Source: Cricetomys ansorgei (taxonomy: Eukaryota; Chordata; Mammalia; Rodentia; Nesomyidae). From it: a DNA stretch of 64,000 nucleotides. Of this stretch, positions 34,945 through 48,749 are shown piece by piece (the first letter of the stretch is position 1; each line of letters starts with the position of its first letter). Below the pieces are notes generated by a model, which saw only the letters and a program-made list of their open reading frames with translations, was not told the origin of the DNA and ran no database searches. Made by a program: the position numbers and the translations under genes. Location: the NCBI GenBank assembly GCA_026225945.1, contig JAMJFZ010002575.1, forward strand, positions 1,116,001 to 1,180,000. The letters run 5' to 3'.

Positions 34945-35090
34945 GTGTGTTTCTAAATAGTTTAAGTTCCTCCCCTTTACCTTATTTTCCATTTTCTTGT
35001 AACTCCAAATACTGTGGAGGCTCTCTTCCGTTTGCCTGGTGCAACTCTAACAAGTACCATTAGCAAGCAGCACAGTTTATGTGGCAAGTA

Positions 35091-35745
35091 TCCTATTTTC
35101 GTTTTTGTTGCTGTGATAAAATACTGATAAAATGCAACTTAGGGAAGACAGGGTTTATTTCAACTCACAGTCCTAGGTTCCAGCCCATCAAGGTGGCAGA
35201 GAGGGATAGATGCATGTATGCTTACTACTCAGCTCATTTTCTGCACTCTTGCAAAAAATTAAAATTTTATTTTAAAGTTAGATATTGATGATATATTTCT
35301 GTGTGGAAATGTGCACACGAATGCAGGTGCCCCAAAGGCCAGGAAAGGACATGGAATCCCCTGGAGCTAAAGCTGGCTGGAGTAACAGCTGGTTGTGAGC
35401 TGACTGATGTGGGTGCTAGGAGCTAAACTCAGGTCTCCTACAAGAGCAGTATGTGCTCTAAGCCATCTTCAGCCCCATTTTCTCCACTCATACAGTCCAG
35501 TCCCAAACCCAGGAAATGGTCCTGCCTACAGTGGATGTGTGGTTTACACCAATTAGTGCAATCAAGGTGAATCCCTATAGACTTGCTCACAGGCCAACCA
35601 AATCTAGACAACCCCTCACTGAGAATCTCTACCCAGGTGATTCTAGATTGTGCCAAGTTGACAATGAAGAAAACCAAACCAAACCAAACCAAAGCATCAC
35701 AGCCAGCTACCCAAATTTCCATATTCCCACATTATATTAACCCTT
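35091..35745 (-). mobile_element. Rodent LTR-type repeat interrupted by a SINE
   Basis: The left part (TTTTGTTGCTGTGATAAAAT, GGGAAGACAGGGTTTATTTC) and the right part (CAGGCCAACCAAATCTAGAC, GATTGTGCCAAGTTGACAAT) are the two ends of one antisense LTR-like element. They are split by a B2-type SINE at about 35285-35476. Confidence 0.65.
35285..35476 (-). repeat. B2/B3 SINE nested in an LTR-type repeat
   Basis: GGCCAGGAAAGGACATGGAA, GGTTGTGAGCTGACTGATG and CTAAGCCATCTTCAGCCCC. Confidence 0.8.
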
Positions 35746-36169
35746 CACCTGGTGTTTAGAATCAAGAAGATAAATTGAGAAAGGAAGGCAAGAGTTTTTG
35801 TTGGGTTTTTTTTTTTTTTGTTTCTTTTTTTTTCTTTTTGTTTCCTTTTTTTTTTTTTTTTTTTTCCCTATTCTAAGAGAAGGTCTGAGTAAAGACCTGA
35901 TCTGGCAAAAAGCATTCTACAGAGATAGAGATACAGGAGACATCACACATAAAATCCCTAAGATGAAAGCAGGCCTTGAATATGAGGAAGATGATGATGT
36001 CACTGTATCTGGATCCTAATGAATAAGCAAAGTGAGGCTGAAGGTAAGAAAGATCTGCAGAGGCCTTTGTAGACCATTATGAAGCCTTCTTAATGACAGG
36101 AGAAGTCATTGAGGGTTTAAGCAGAGGGACACTTAAAAGGGCTGGGAGGTATTAGGGGTAGATGTTATG

Positions 36170-36570
36170 GGTAATTTTGTGTGCAAATTTGACTGGGTTA
36201 AGAAATGCACAGACAGCTCATCCATGAGTGTTTCTAGTATTAGCATTTAAATCAGCATACTAAGGAAGGTAGGTGCCTCCTTACCAGGGGGCCTCAGAAT
36301 GAAAATTCAAAGGAAGAGGGAATTCTCTTTGCAGCTCAGATAAGTCTTCTCTTTGTCTTAGATACCAGAACTCCTGGGCTCAGACCTCTTGAACTCAAGA
36401 CTTAAACCACAGGTACCTTCCCATTTTTAGGTCTTTGGCCTTAGACTGAGAATTACACTTTTGGCATCTGGTTCTAATGAACCTTTAGATTCACATTGAA
36501 TTATGTGACTGGATTTCCTGATTCTTCTGCTTACCGATGGCATACTGTTCTGAGCCTCCATAATTAAATC
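36170..36570 (+). mobile_element. Ancient LTR-type repeat
   Basis: GGTAATTTTGTGTGCAAATT, GACTGGGTTAAGAAATGCAC, CATTTAAATCAGCATACT, TGAGCCTCCATAATTAAATC. It resembles an old mammalian LTR, and a GT microsatellite follows. The family is not certain. Confidence 0.5.
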
Positions 36571-36598
36571 TCTCTCCCTCTCTCCTCAACCCCCCACC

Positions 36599-36600
<2 letters not shown>

Positions 36601-36647
<47 letters not shown>
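36601..36647. repeat. (GT)n microsatellite
   Basis: About 23 uninterrupted GT units following a C-rich stretch. Confidence 0.95.
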
Positions 36648-36649
<2 letters not shown>

Positions 36650-36879
36650 GTTCTTCCTTTTTCTTTGGAGAGTTCTAGGACAGAGCAGCAGCAGAAAAAT
36701 TAAATATTACAGCTAAGGGCTGTATTGAAATTTGAAATCTGTTTGATTTCAAGGGCTCTAATTGAAATTTTGAAAATCCTGAAGGAAAAAAAAGACAGTT
36801 TAGCTTTTAGCACATAAGAGTTGACTGCAATCAAATATATAGAGCCTTTACTAATTTTAATGCTATTACAAGTATTACC

Positions 36880-37104
36880 ACCAGGGCTGGAGAGACGTCA
36901 GACACAGCACTTAAGAGCACTTGCTGCTCTTGCAGAGGACACAGGTTCCATTCCCAGCGTTGGCAGCTCACAACCATCTCTAATTCCAGGTTCTAGGGCA
37001 TCTGATGCCCTTTTCTGACCTCTGAAGGCATCAGGCACACACATGGTGCACATACATACATGCAGGCAAAACACTCATACATACAAAATAAAAGTAATAA
37101 AACT
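36880..37104 (+). repeat. B2 SINE
   Basis: GGGCTGGAGAGACGTCAGAC, AAGAGCACTTGCTGCTCTTG, CTGATGCCCTTTTCTGACC and a decayed A-rich tail. Confidence 0.88.
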
Positions 37105-38166
37105 TAGAATTTGTTTAAAAATAAATATTGCCATCAACTAAAAGAAAAACTATGTAAGTTATAAACAGCCCCATGGGCCCTCAATTTCCTACAGACAGGA
37201 AGCAGATTGAGAAATCCCGCTGCTCTTTGCAAAAGCCTGAGGAAAACAGGAGATCCAGATACAAAGGACAGACCAGGTGTCTACTGGTGGAACATAATTC
37301 TAGCTTTCACCTTTCACAGGAACCTGATTACTCAGTGGGATTTCATCATTGTGACAGTTATTTGCTTTTATTTAAAAGGTTTCCACATCAGGAAACAGTA
37401 CACCTGGGCCTGACAGAGATCATGAGCTCCAAGACTTCAACAATTTGATGGAACTTTTAGGGGGTTAGGATCAAGAGTGAATGTATTTTGCATGTGGGGA
37501 GGATGTAATTATAACCAAGAGAGCGGACTATAGTAGGTTAAATTGGTGTCCATTACTCCCTACCTTAAACTAAAGTAGTATTTTGCATATAGAATCCTTC
37601 GCTGTGGCTGAAAATAGGCAAGGGGTTTATTTATCCCTTTGATTTTGAATTTGGCCAAATGACTTTCTTTGGTAAAAGGGATGGAGCACAAGTGACAAGC
37701 ACAATCATTTGAAATAATTGCCTGTGGCTCTTCCTGCTTTCGCTTTTTGTGGCCATCAGGGAAAGGGCTTGTCTGGGGTTGTGTCTTTCAGCAGAAGCAC
37801 AGCAGGTGACTCTGAGATTAGAACACAAAATGTGTATCAATGTTAAGGCTACTGCAGTAATTCACAAGAGAGATGATGAGTACTAGGACCAATGTGCTAC
37901 AACAGCTTCTGGGTATACTTTCTAGGTAGAGCCCACAGATTTTTGCTGAGTGTATATTTGATGGGAGAAAAAGTGATGAGTTAAGGATGAATCTGGAGGC
38001 TTGGGACTGGAACAATGGAAGAATGGAATTTGGCCTTCTTCAATGTACGTTATATTAGTAAGTTATCATGTCTTGTTTGAAATTATTGAGAAGTTGGGCA
38101 CTAGAAGCTGGTTTGCACCAATCTCGATTTCTGGACCAAACATGTCTGTCTCAAAAGTGTCCTTTA
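37105..38166. other. Unassigned intergenic sequence
   Basis: No exon or named repeat supported. The overlapping frames at 37173-37448 lack features. Confidence 0.4.
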
Positions 38167-38300
38167 AGCCAGGTATAGTGGCATACACCTTTAGTCCCAG
38201 TACTCCAGAGGCAGAGACAGGCAGAGTTTGAGGCCATCTTGGTCTACATAGTGAGTTCCAGGAGAGCCAGTTACATCTCTCCAAAAAACAAAACAAAACA
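38167..38300 (+). repeat. B1 SINE, internally shortened
   Basis: GCCAGGTATAGTGGCATACA, TCTTGGTCTACATAGTGAGT and a CAAAACAAAACA tail. Confidence 0.85.
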
Positions 38301-38727
38301 GTAATAAGTGTCCTTCTAGGCCACTTGTCTGAGGATGGGCTGCCCCATACTGTGACAGAGAGAAGAGAACCTCAGGACAGCTCAATAAAAAAACTTGCCC
38401 TTGAAACAAGTTACATAGAAGGCAAAGTATCTCCAACAGATGTTACAACTGTTTATTGTTCATCTCACCATATAAGGAGTAGCCAGAAGTTCAGCTATCC
38501 ATGGGAATCTCAACCATGGACAGGAAGTTCAAATGGGAATCCGAGAGCCTCAGTTTCTCTAGCTGGTTTCTGTTGGAGACTGTGAATTCCAGATTTCATG
38601 ATGTCATCTATATCTGTTGCTATTTGTTCTTTCACTTGGAAGCCTCACCAGAGCAGACACTGCACTTGCCCAGGTCTCTTACCAGGCACTCCTGCTGGCT
38701 GCCTCAATGTGGCCTTCAACTGTTGAT

Positions 38728-38728
38728 G

Positions 38729-38778
<50 letters not shown>

Positions 38779-38790
38779 ATCTATCTATCC
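38728..38790. repeat. (TATC)n microsatellite
   Basis: About 13 units, followed by degenerate CTAT units to about 38810. Confidence 0.95.
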
Positions 38791-38810
38791 ACCTATCTAC
38801 CTACTTATCT

Positions 38811-39774
38811 TCCATTTCTTACAATTTATTCTTTTATTTTAGGCATACTATATAATAAACACATTCAAAACGGAAAGTATGGCTATCATAGATCATTTTC
38901 TGGACCACAAAGAATACTATTTCCTGAGGTGAGAAACAAGAACTGCAGATTGGGTGGTGGGGGGGCAATAGCAGGAGTAGTTTGGGCAGTTCATTTTTTG
39001 AAAATTATAGACATCCCAGTAAGGATGCTAAGTAGGTAGTTGTCTATACAAGGTTGGAGCTGAAGGACACAAGGTCTGGCAATCACGTGGAGACCGTTTA
39101 TGAAGTCATGAAACTAGATGACACAAACTAGTTAGTAAAAAGGAGTTCCGTGATTGGGTTTAGAGGGCCATCAGGGTCTAGTGGTTGGAGTGAATAGTAA
39201 CCAGCAAAAGAGACAAAGAAGGACTACATACTGAAACCCTGTCTCAAGAAGACAAAACAAAAAATAAAATTGTAAGCTGTGTGATCAAATCAGCAAATAT
39301 TCATCACTAATCTAGCACATGAATGGTGTTCAAGACATTTTCAATGAATGATTGCTTGTTATGGCAAGTGAACACCAGTGGATATAATTTACAGGAAGGA
39401 AGGATCATTACTTATCTTTATTATAACTCAAACTATTAAAAAATTCAGGGCTCAGTATATAGCTCAGTCAGGACCCTGCAGTTCACCACCATCACCATCA
39501 CCAAGAAAAAAAAGAAAGAAAAACAGCAAGCAAGCGAGCGAGCGAGCGAGCAGACTACACTTCAAAGGCAGCAAGTTACTACCAGAAGAGAAGTGGGAGC
39601 TACAGCTCAGTTTGCAGGGTGAGTCAGAGAGGCTTTTCCTCACTAACTACAGTCCCCATGACCCAAGGTCTCTGAAGCCTTAGAGACTACTGTCCAGATG
39701 CTGAATTCAAAGGTGTTTATACACAGGCTAGGGACGAGTAGAGACAATCCTCCTGTTCCCAGGGAAATCTTCAA
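38811..39774. other. Intergenic sequence downstream of the Spa17 poly(A) site
   Basis: An ID/B4-type right half lies near 39443-39505 (GGGCTCAGTATATAGCTCAG), with an A/G-rich tail that includes a (GCGA)n run. Nothing else recognised. Confidence 0.5.
39524..39551. repeat. CpG-containing (AGCG)n tetranucleotide repeat
   Basis: GCAAGCAAGCGAGCGAGCGA and onward, a short array at the tail of an ID-like SINE. Confidence 0.9.
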
Positions 39775-39949
39775 GGGGTATGTTTCAATGGCATTTTATT
39801 AAACAAATGCTCATGACAGGTTTTCACAACAGCAACAAATGTTACTCCTCAACATCAAATCTCCCTTACTGAGGAAAAAATGACAATCACCACATTGATG
39901 GATTTGGATTACTTTTCATGTTTTCTTGGGGGGGGTAAAACCAGTGTCC
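39775..39949 (-). other. Spa17: Spa17 3' UTR
   Basis: This short 3' UTR runs from the stop codon to about 20 nt past an AATAAA signal (39800-39795 on the minus strand). The exact cleavage site is inferred. It includes a C run (forward G run at 39928-39935). Confidence 0.7.
39795..39800 (-). terminator. Spa17: Spa17 polyadenylation signal AATAAA
   Basis: A canonical AATAAA hexamer on the minus strand lies about 150 nt after the Spa17 stop codon. No better candidate lies closer. Confidence 0.75.
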
Positions 39950-40096
39950 TCACTCGTTTTCCTCTTCTTTCTCTTGTTCAGCTTTATCTGACTTCATTTT
40001 CTTTACCTCTTCTCTGGCCTGATGCCCCCGGAAGACTGATTGAATTTTGAGAGCAGCAAACTCCTCCTTTTCTTTTTCTTCCTCAGTAGACTCCTC
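39950..40096 (-). CDS. Spa17: Spa17 last coding exon with IQ motif and stop
   Basis: This exon encodes residues 102-149 and the TGA stop at 39952-39950. An acidic EESTEEEKEK run leads into the IQ motif ALKIQSVFRGHQAREEV and a charged Lys/Glu tail. The acceptor AG (40098-40097) follows a weak pyrimidine tract. The open frame continues upstream through the intron to an ATG at 40156; I reject that extension because family alignment joins Phe101 directly to Glu102. Confidence 0.93.
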   Translation of the reverse strand, partial: EESTEEEKEKEEFAALKIQSVFRGHQAREEVKKMKSDKAEQEKEEENE

Positions 40097-43000
40097 CTTC
40101 ATTGAAAGGAAACAAAGTGAGAAACTTTTCCAGAATGCTGTTATTTTTGATGCCACAGAAATGAATGTATAAATTCTACCAATTTACAGATACAACTATC
40201 TGAAGTCTCTTGCTTCCTGGGGGGATTTTACACATTGTCACACTGTATGTGTTCCAAGGGCTGAATGCCAAGAGAGCAGGAGTTCAGCTTGCCATTCTTT
40301 AATATGTCTTAATACAGGATTGCCAACTTCTTTTCTCTTGTTCCCAGATAGCCCCTATTTAAAGTTTCCTGAGAAATAGCACTGAGTTTAGGGTGGGGGA
40401 GCAATAAAGAATCCTTGAAGTATAGTGTCTGTGTTAACATCACTAGATGTGCTGTTTTGAAATAACCATGATTATGTAAGATGGATTAAAATGTTTAATT
40501 CTAATTTCTAAATGTTTAGACAATTAAAAATCATACATTTAGAGGTGGAGCACCAGAAAGAAAATCTACTCTACTAAGTTTTGGCTTATTTCCAGTGTTG
40601 GTTGATCAGTGGCATACAGGTTCTTTTTCTTTTAGATTTAGGTTTAAATTCATGGATTTTAAATGTAGAATTGGAAATCTATATGGCTCTTAATGTATCT
40701 TTTTTACACTACAAAGATGATAAACACACATTAAAAAACCCTAAAGCTATCATTTGTAGTGGAAAGTTGAAGCACTTTCACCCCTGCAAATCTTTGCCCT
40801 AAGAAGTCACCATTATTGTAGGTTGTGGGTGTCTGTGTGTATTTATGTATGTTTATACATCCTTCCAAAATTTCTCTATGTATGAGTATATTTACATGAA
40901 GACACATTTGCTTTTCATTTAAAAAAAAAAAAGATCACACTAATTGCAGTGCTCTATAGCTCTTTCCCCCTGCAACAACATATCTGGGTTCTCTTTTTTA
41001 TGGTATTATTTCATGTATAATTTTGCTCAGTAGACCAGGCTGCCATTGAAGTCACAGAGTTCTGCCTCTTGAGTACTTGGATTAAAGACATGTGCCACCA
41101 CCATGAGGCAATTTTGATCAGTTTTGATGGGAGGGACATGACAATTGTTGTCTATTTTACTGATGTCCCTCAATCAGCTATCGACAGACTTTTGAGCTAT
41201 TCAATCCCTTCCATTACAGACAGTGGTAAATTTAGCTCTTAAACTTTTAAATACAAATAGACTGGCATAAAATTGAGATGATTCTCCAATATGGGCAAGT
41301 GAATTACTCTTAAGTTAAAAATCAATGAGACCCTAACACGAACTTGTAAAAGCTTATACAAGAGCATCACATCTATAAGAGGAGTAAGGGAATTACGCTG
41401 TCTTTCTATACTCCCTGAATTCCTATTACATCTGATGTCAGTGTTAGGCTAATTTGGTTGTATCAATATGATTCTAGAATAATCAAATAATGTAAGGAAA
41501 AGTTGTGCCTTAGTGGGTGGGAAGTAAAGCACTCCTTGAGGAGCATGTTAATTTTAGGTATAAATTATTGCTAACTGAGATACTAAGACATGAAAAGGAA
41601 ACTCAACAATTTGAACGCTGGCACTGTGCAGGATAAATTTTTCTTTTACACAAAGCCTGGTGTTTCTTAGTTTGAACTATCAAAATGATGTAGCATTGTG
41701 CACAGTTATTTTCAAGTGGTTACTTTAGCACACCTCTGAATAGAGAGAGGTAGTATCATTGAAGGTGGACTTCCCTATTTCTGGGTGGCTTCAATGTAGA
41801 CTATCAAGGTAGGCAGCCATTTCTATAGAAGACCTTGCATGGAACATGGATGAGCCATACTGTGTAAAGCCATTTTATTTAGTGCTATGCAATTGTTTTC
41901 CTTTTGTTATCTCTACCCTTTGCCTTTGTGCAGCAGTAACAGCAGCAGGTAGTGAAAAAATTCCCAAAGTGGGATATGAATCTAAAAGATGAGAGGGGGC
42001 TCCAAGTTCATCTGTCTGCTTCTTTTCCTATGGAAAGATTTTCTGATCTAGATTTTTGAAGGGATGAATCAGTTTTTGAAAACAATCTGCCAGTTTATCA
42101 TCAATGATAATTATCTAGAAATCAAAATTCAAATTTCAATAATATAACTAATGGGTTGATAATATATTTTGTACACAACTGTAAACTTAGTGGTGCCACT
42201 GTGTGTAGGAGCACGAAAGTAAATGAAAAGTACGACATACGAAGGTAGTAACTGGTGTTTCTTCTCTCTCAGGTGACTTGGCCATTTCTTGTTCACATTT
42301 CTCAGTTTGTTCTTGGTCCTAGAAAAGAAGGAATGGCCATATAGGCATTGTTTTGAAGATAGGAAACTCCTGGTCCATGCTGCTTATGAGATACTGAAGT
42401 TAAGGTACTGAGAAGCATGGGAAATTAAAGATTTATTTGTCTTCTAACAAAAAGTTGTCTTGGAAAAAAAAGGAAGTGAATGAAGACTCAGGAGGATAAA
42501 CCACTGTCTCATACTCAAAGCTGCTAAGGTTTGGTAATAAATCTTGAAGATAGTACAGAAAAAAATGTTGATAGTTTCTAGGGTAGCAATAAAACAAAAG
42601 TCACTGTGTTCCATAGTATAAAGCCAGGTTGACTTTTTAATGATAGCTATAGATTAAAAATTAAGTCACTATTACAGAAGAGAAGGAGATTTGGGGAGAG
42701 AGGACAATAGAGGATGAATATGGTCCAAGCACCTTATGTGCATATGCATGAAATGTCAGTCATTATTTTATACAATTATTATACAATAATATATTAAATC
42801 AAGGAAGTGAGTTTTGCTTTGGAGAAAGATATAGGTATAAATAAGGCACCAGCTCAGTCAATTCTGACGTGGCTAGACCAGGCTTCCACCAGACAGAGGC
42901 ACTGCTAACTCACTGCCTATGGGAAGAGTCTTTATACACAAAATGGAAATTTGAGGATATATAAATGAGTAACATAAAACTCTAGAAATCAAAAGTAAAA

Positions 43001-46000
43001 GAAACACCTTGAATTTTCTATGTGACACAAGTACCTAACATTTTCTACAATATTTCTTTGATGTCAATTTAAAAACATGAGCACAGATAATCTGGTAAAA
43101 CTAAAAATAAATGTAAGAGCGTCATACATGCAGGTGCAAATGGATAGAAAGCCATGTTTGGAGGCAGAGTAACAGCTTCTACAAAAACATTCTCCAAATC
43201 TACTGGAGAACACTAAATCCTGAACTTTGTTAATGTCTCTTAAGTCTACAGCTGAGAAAATGGCTGAGAAAATGCCATTTTCTCAGCTGTCTAGAGCAGT
43301 ATTCTAAAAAATTTAATTTATTGTCATTTGTGGTTATCTAGACAGGGTTTCTGTGTGTACCCCTGGATGTCTTAGAACTCACTCTGTAGACCAGGCTGGC
43401 CTCAAACTCAGAGATTCACCTGCCTCTGCCTCCCAAGTGCTGGGATAAAGGCATGCGCCACCACTGCCAGGCAAATTTATTGTCTTCATCATTATTATTA
43501 TCACCATTATTTTTAGATAGGTCTTACTGCTACTCGTGTTGGCACTGAGCCTTCGGGCTCAGGTCATCTTTCTGCCTCTGCCTCCTCAGTAGCTAGAATT
43601 ACAGGGCCATAATGTTGAGCCCAGTTTTTTTTTTTTCCCTTCAAATTTTAAAGTATCTGCAAATCACTTTGGGAATCCTGCTAAAATGTAACTTTGCTTT
43701 GGACACACAGAGTCTAGTTTGAGACTTAATTTTATCAAATTTCCAGTTGATGCTAATAATGTTGATCCCCACATAAGCTTTCTCAACCAATCTTCCTCAT
43801 CCCAATCACAGAACAGAGAATGTACTGACTGCCAAGAATGATATAAAACCAGAATCATATTAGATTCAAAAGCAAGACACTGATTTCTTGCATGCAAGGT
43901 ATGCCTTCAATTAAGGACAGCAGTTTTGGCTAAGAAAGGCCATCTTTGAGAATACTATTAATGAGAAAGATGGGTTCAGTCACTAAAGAGATTAACTTTA
44001 TAGAAAAAACCATCATCTTTACTTCTAATTAGTCTTTTTCTAAATGACATGTAAATAACTAGTCGTGTTTTATTTTGAGCCATACTTCATGAACTAAACA
44101 CATTATTTGTTGGGTATCTGTTTTTGCTAAGACCTGTGATGCTCAGTAATATTTAAAGAATAAGATGGAGTAATTGTGTGATGGTCAAGCACTTTCTCCT
44201 TGTTGGTCATCTTTAAATTCAGGCTAGGCATTGGTACTCAATTCAGATATTTTGAAGACTACTTCTCATTATAAAAAAATTTTAGTAAGTTATTTACAAT
44301 GCTTGACACAAACCTAGTAGCTTCATAAGACTATACCTTGAATGCATGGTTGTTATAGAAGCGGTCCTCTAGCTTAGCCCCCCATTCTGATGGATCAAAG
44401 TTGGTTTCTAAATATAACAAAAGTAATTTTATCGTTATTGTGTGTTTATTAAAGTGAATCTACAACAATGCAAGAACACAAATTTGTTGTTTCAAATTAC
44501 AGGTTCTTTGCTGACAGTTGAAACCTTACTGACACTGAACAGCCTAGTGCAGCAGACATAAATAATTATTAAATATACGATGACCAGTCTAATACTGAAT
44601 AAGCCCTTAGGGGACATTTACAAAAAGCACTAAAGACCTTCATAATTTTTGCCTTCATAGAACGCATAAGAAAATGGGAGAGACAGACAGAACAAATGCC
44701 AATAAATAGAAACTTAAAACATGCATTAGTAAGTGCAAAAAAGTATGTAAAATGTACGCAAAGGAATCAGGAAGTTTGGAAAAGTGAAAAACAAGGGAGT
44801 TTTTGAATGAGACACATTATGTAGACAGTTAACATAGACAAGAAGTACTTCCACCCAAAGATAATTTTCTTTAGCTTTCTAAAACTCCCAAAGTAGGGTG
44901 TTCTAACAAACCCCACGTGCACATTACCTAGAGGTTACAAGCATCAACTTATGGTTTGACATTTTATCTATACATTTTCCTCTGACTATTTCCAAGCCAA
45001 CCTCAAGTATCACATGAATTCACCTATAGATATTTAATTATGTACCTCTAAAATAGTCTAAGGATGAGCATGTACCATTATCACATCTAAAATACTAACA
45101 ATTCCTTACAATCATCCTGTATCTAGCCAACTATCCAAAATTTCCCCATTGTCCAATATATTTTTTTTATCCTGGTCACATCAGACCCTCAAAATGGACA
45201 GACAATGCCTTTTGTTTTATCTTTTAAATAATTTTTAATGGAAAATCCATCACGATCTTATTTTTCTGTGCCATTTATTTGTTGATGAAATTGGGCCAGT
45301 TTTCCTTTGGAATTTTCCAGTGCAGATATTTCTGACTGTCTCCACAGGGGATTTAACGGGGTCATTTGCCTTTAAATTCACTGCAGATTGGTGGTTAGAT
45401 CTGCAGGTTTCATCTGATTTAGGTTTGATTGTTTTGGCAAGAATACTTGAGGTAGTGCTATTTCATCTTGTCAGAAGATAAGTCATATCCTGATCTATTT
45501 TAAAGTAATTTTATGGGCTCCTGATAATTGTTGTTTAACTTACTTAGGGGTACAAAATGATAATGGTCTAAATTAATCATACTTATTTTAGGGGTGGACT
45601 CAGTAAAGAAAACAGGTAAAAAAAACAGTCAACTATTTGGTTACCCTGAAATATGGCTCTTACAAAAAAGGAAGGCTACAGATTTGATTCCTTTACCAGT
45701 TTTCAGAATAACCAGTTGGGTTCTCAGCATCATCTTATAATGACCCAACAATGATGAATTCTATGTCTGGTTTCAGCATTATGAGCTCACAAATATTTAG
45801 CAACCTGAGTGAATTCCAGTCTACTGAGTTTTACTATTATTTTTGATTCTCTATTTGTCCAAAATTTAGTCAGTGGTAGCTTATTCAAGTGTTCTGATAC
45901 TTCTCAGTCCTTTTGGAAGCAACCCTAGAAATCATTAGGAACTTGTTTCCTGGGATGGAAAGATGGCCAGCCTAGTCTTATATATTTATCTCAAGTGTAT

Positions 46001-48714
46001 GGAACTAACTACAAGTCTGGTTCATGAGAAATGGTATTCAGAGACAATAATCTAGGAGCGAGATGCCCACTAACATTTAGTCAGTCATGATTTTTGAGGT
46101 TTCAAAAATGTATGGAGACAGAAACCACTTTAATTAAAAAATAGATTTTAAAATATAGTGCATGCATGTGCGTGTGTGTGCATGTCTATGGGTATGAGCA
46201 TGAACATGTCATGGCACATGTTTGTAAGTCAGAGGACAACTTGCAGGAGCCCGTCCTGCCCTTCCACCATGTGACTTTTGGAAGTTGAACTCTAGTCTTT
46301 AGGCTTTTCAGCAGGTGCCTTCACTCAGTTAATTTCATTTTAAAAAAGAAAAGATCACACCGATATTTTAAAATTCAAGTTCAAGATTACAGGATTTTAT
46401 TAAACTATTTTTTAAAATTGTTTTAAACCCTAGATTTTATTCCCAACACTAGCATATTTGATTTATTCTTTAATATACAGTTACAATGTTTCCAGAATAA
46501 CTCTACATATTAGTCAGCTTTCATCACTGTCAAAAATACCTGAGATAAATCAACTTAAAAGAGCAAAGGTATATTTTGGTTCAGTTTTAGAGGTATTAGT
46601 TAATGACTGATTAGTTTTGTTATTTGGGCCAGTGTAAAACAAAAGAAAAAAACCCAACCCACTTAATATGTATATTTGGGTTGTTTTCACAAATAATGGT
46701 ATAATGATGTGTAGAGGTAGAGCTTCTACATAATAAGGTTAAATAAAGGTTAAATAAATGTGTAATTTTGGTAGATTACGGAAGCAAAGAGGAGGAAATC
46801 AGATCCCATGAACTGTAGTTACAGTTGTGAGCTGTCAAGGGTGGCTGTTAACTGTCTGCACTTGGGTCCCCTGGAAGAGCAGTAAGTATTCTCAACTCCT
46901 AAGCCATCTTTTGATTCCCAGTTGAGTGTAATTTTGATTTGAATTGTTTTTATTATGGGATAATCTGAGTAGATTTTCAAGTTAAAGGCTATTTGTGTTT
47001 ATCTCCGTGTGATCTGTTTGTTAATATCTATTGGTATAAATGTGTCAGAACACACTTTTTTTTCCCCTTGTGCTACTTTGTCACATACAAATTTACTTTT
47101 TATATTGTCAATTCTATCAATCTGTTCCCTTGTTGCATTTAGGTTTGAAGCAATGAACACAACTTAGCAAGTAATGTGATGAATTATATTTTCTCCCAGC
47201 ATCTGTATGGTTTCCTTTTTAGTATTTAAATTTGGAATCAACTTATATTTATCTGGCTGTATGATATAAAGAATTGATGCAATTTCGTTTTTCCATTTTT
47301 ATCTCAGTATCATTTATGAAGTCCACTTTCTCCTGATTTGAGATACTACTTATACATTGCATTATTAATAGGTTTCCTGCCATAAAAAATGAAGACTAAT
47401 AACCACCTGTGGGAAATGGTGGCCAGGGAATTCTTGCAGTGTGGAAAACTGGACCAGAAGTACACAATGATTAACTTTGTCTTTATTTGGGAAGGCTAAA
47501 TTTTTATACTGTATCAGTTGGGTAATTCACCTTTAGTTGACATAGGTGGAAGAGGGTGTGGTAGTTAAATTTTTTTCAAATGGTTTTAGCCATTGTTTAT
47601 TAGAGAGCTAGCATTCATCATTAGTCATCAACTGCTTTTATTACTGTGACCCAGTAACAATGACTCAAATATTTTTAATGGTATGCTCCTAAGCTCTAAA
47701 ATTAAAATTAAACAAATGACTAACGATTTTTACAGCATGAGTTTGTAAAATTAATGTTATAACAACAAAGTTCACATTCACAAAAATTACTACGCTTAAC
47801 CAAATGAATTTATAGCCTTTCCCCCACCAATGATGCAGATTTGTGAGGCAAATATTCTCCCTAACTGGATATGAGACAGTCCAGCATAGTCAAAAAATTA
47901 GTGGAAATTTTTAGTTCTTCAAAGGGAGAATCATAAGGGACAGAAGGTGGAGTTGTTCAGTGTATATGGGTGTTGTTCTGATTCCAGCCTTGTTCTGGGT
48001 TTCCTCTCTGTGTAAAATGATCTAAGAAGGAATGTGTGTTTCCTTGGAGCTATTTCTAGTCTCCTTTGCCCTAGTAATGATAACAAAGTTTATATAACAT
48101 GATTGCTTCAGGCAACAGCAGATTTTCACAACAAAGTTATGATTGTAATCATTCCCCTTTTGACCACTGGGCCAGATCCTCATAGCCATGATTATAAAAG
48201 GAAGTGTAGGAACTCACTTTGGCCTGAAATCAAAGAGTTACTATTAGCACCAACCTAAGTCTGTGTGCAGGATGGGACCTGGAGGGTATACAGAATGTAA
48301 ATTACCATCCCCAACTGGCAGCTCACTTGCCAAAGCAGTTTGTTTCTGTGCCTTCGTTGAAGAACAGTTTCATATACCCCAGTGAAAACCAATTTATTTA
48401 ATCTAAGGAGTGTTGAATTATTTTTATAACACTTATAATACTTTCAAATGAGAAGAATCAAAATGTAAAGAAAACTGCAAATTATCCTCTCAGGAAGAAC
48501 AGGAGTCAGCTAGCAGGGATGCCTAAGAACAGATCTACCTCCTTCCGCACCAGGTACACAAGAGTGGTCTGGGGAGTGAACTGGCACGTACTGTTTCAAA
48601 AAGCAAGAACTGTATTTGATACCACGTGACTCCGAAAGGCTTTCTGCACAATGAACATGATCTTAAGTTTTTCTTTTCTTTACGTATGTGTATGCTTTAG
48701 TGTTCTCATGTGTG

Positions 48715-48749
<35 letters not shown>

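Noticed and set aside
40097..40156. Extension of the last Spa17 exon upstream to an in-frame ATG at 40156
   Set aside because: The peptide upstream of Glu102 is unlike the family, a splice acceptor lies at 40098-40097, and exon phases close exactly with the spliced model.
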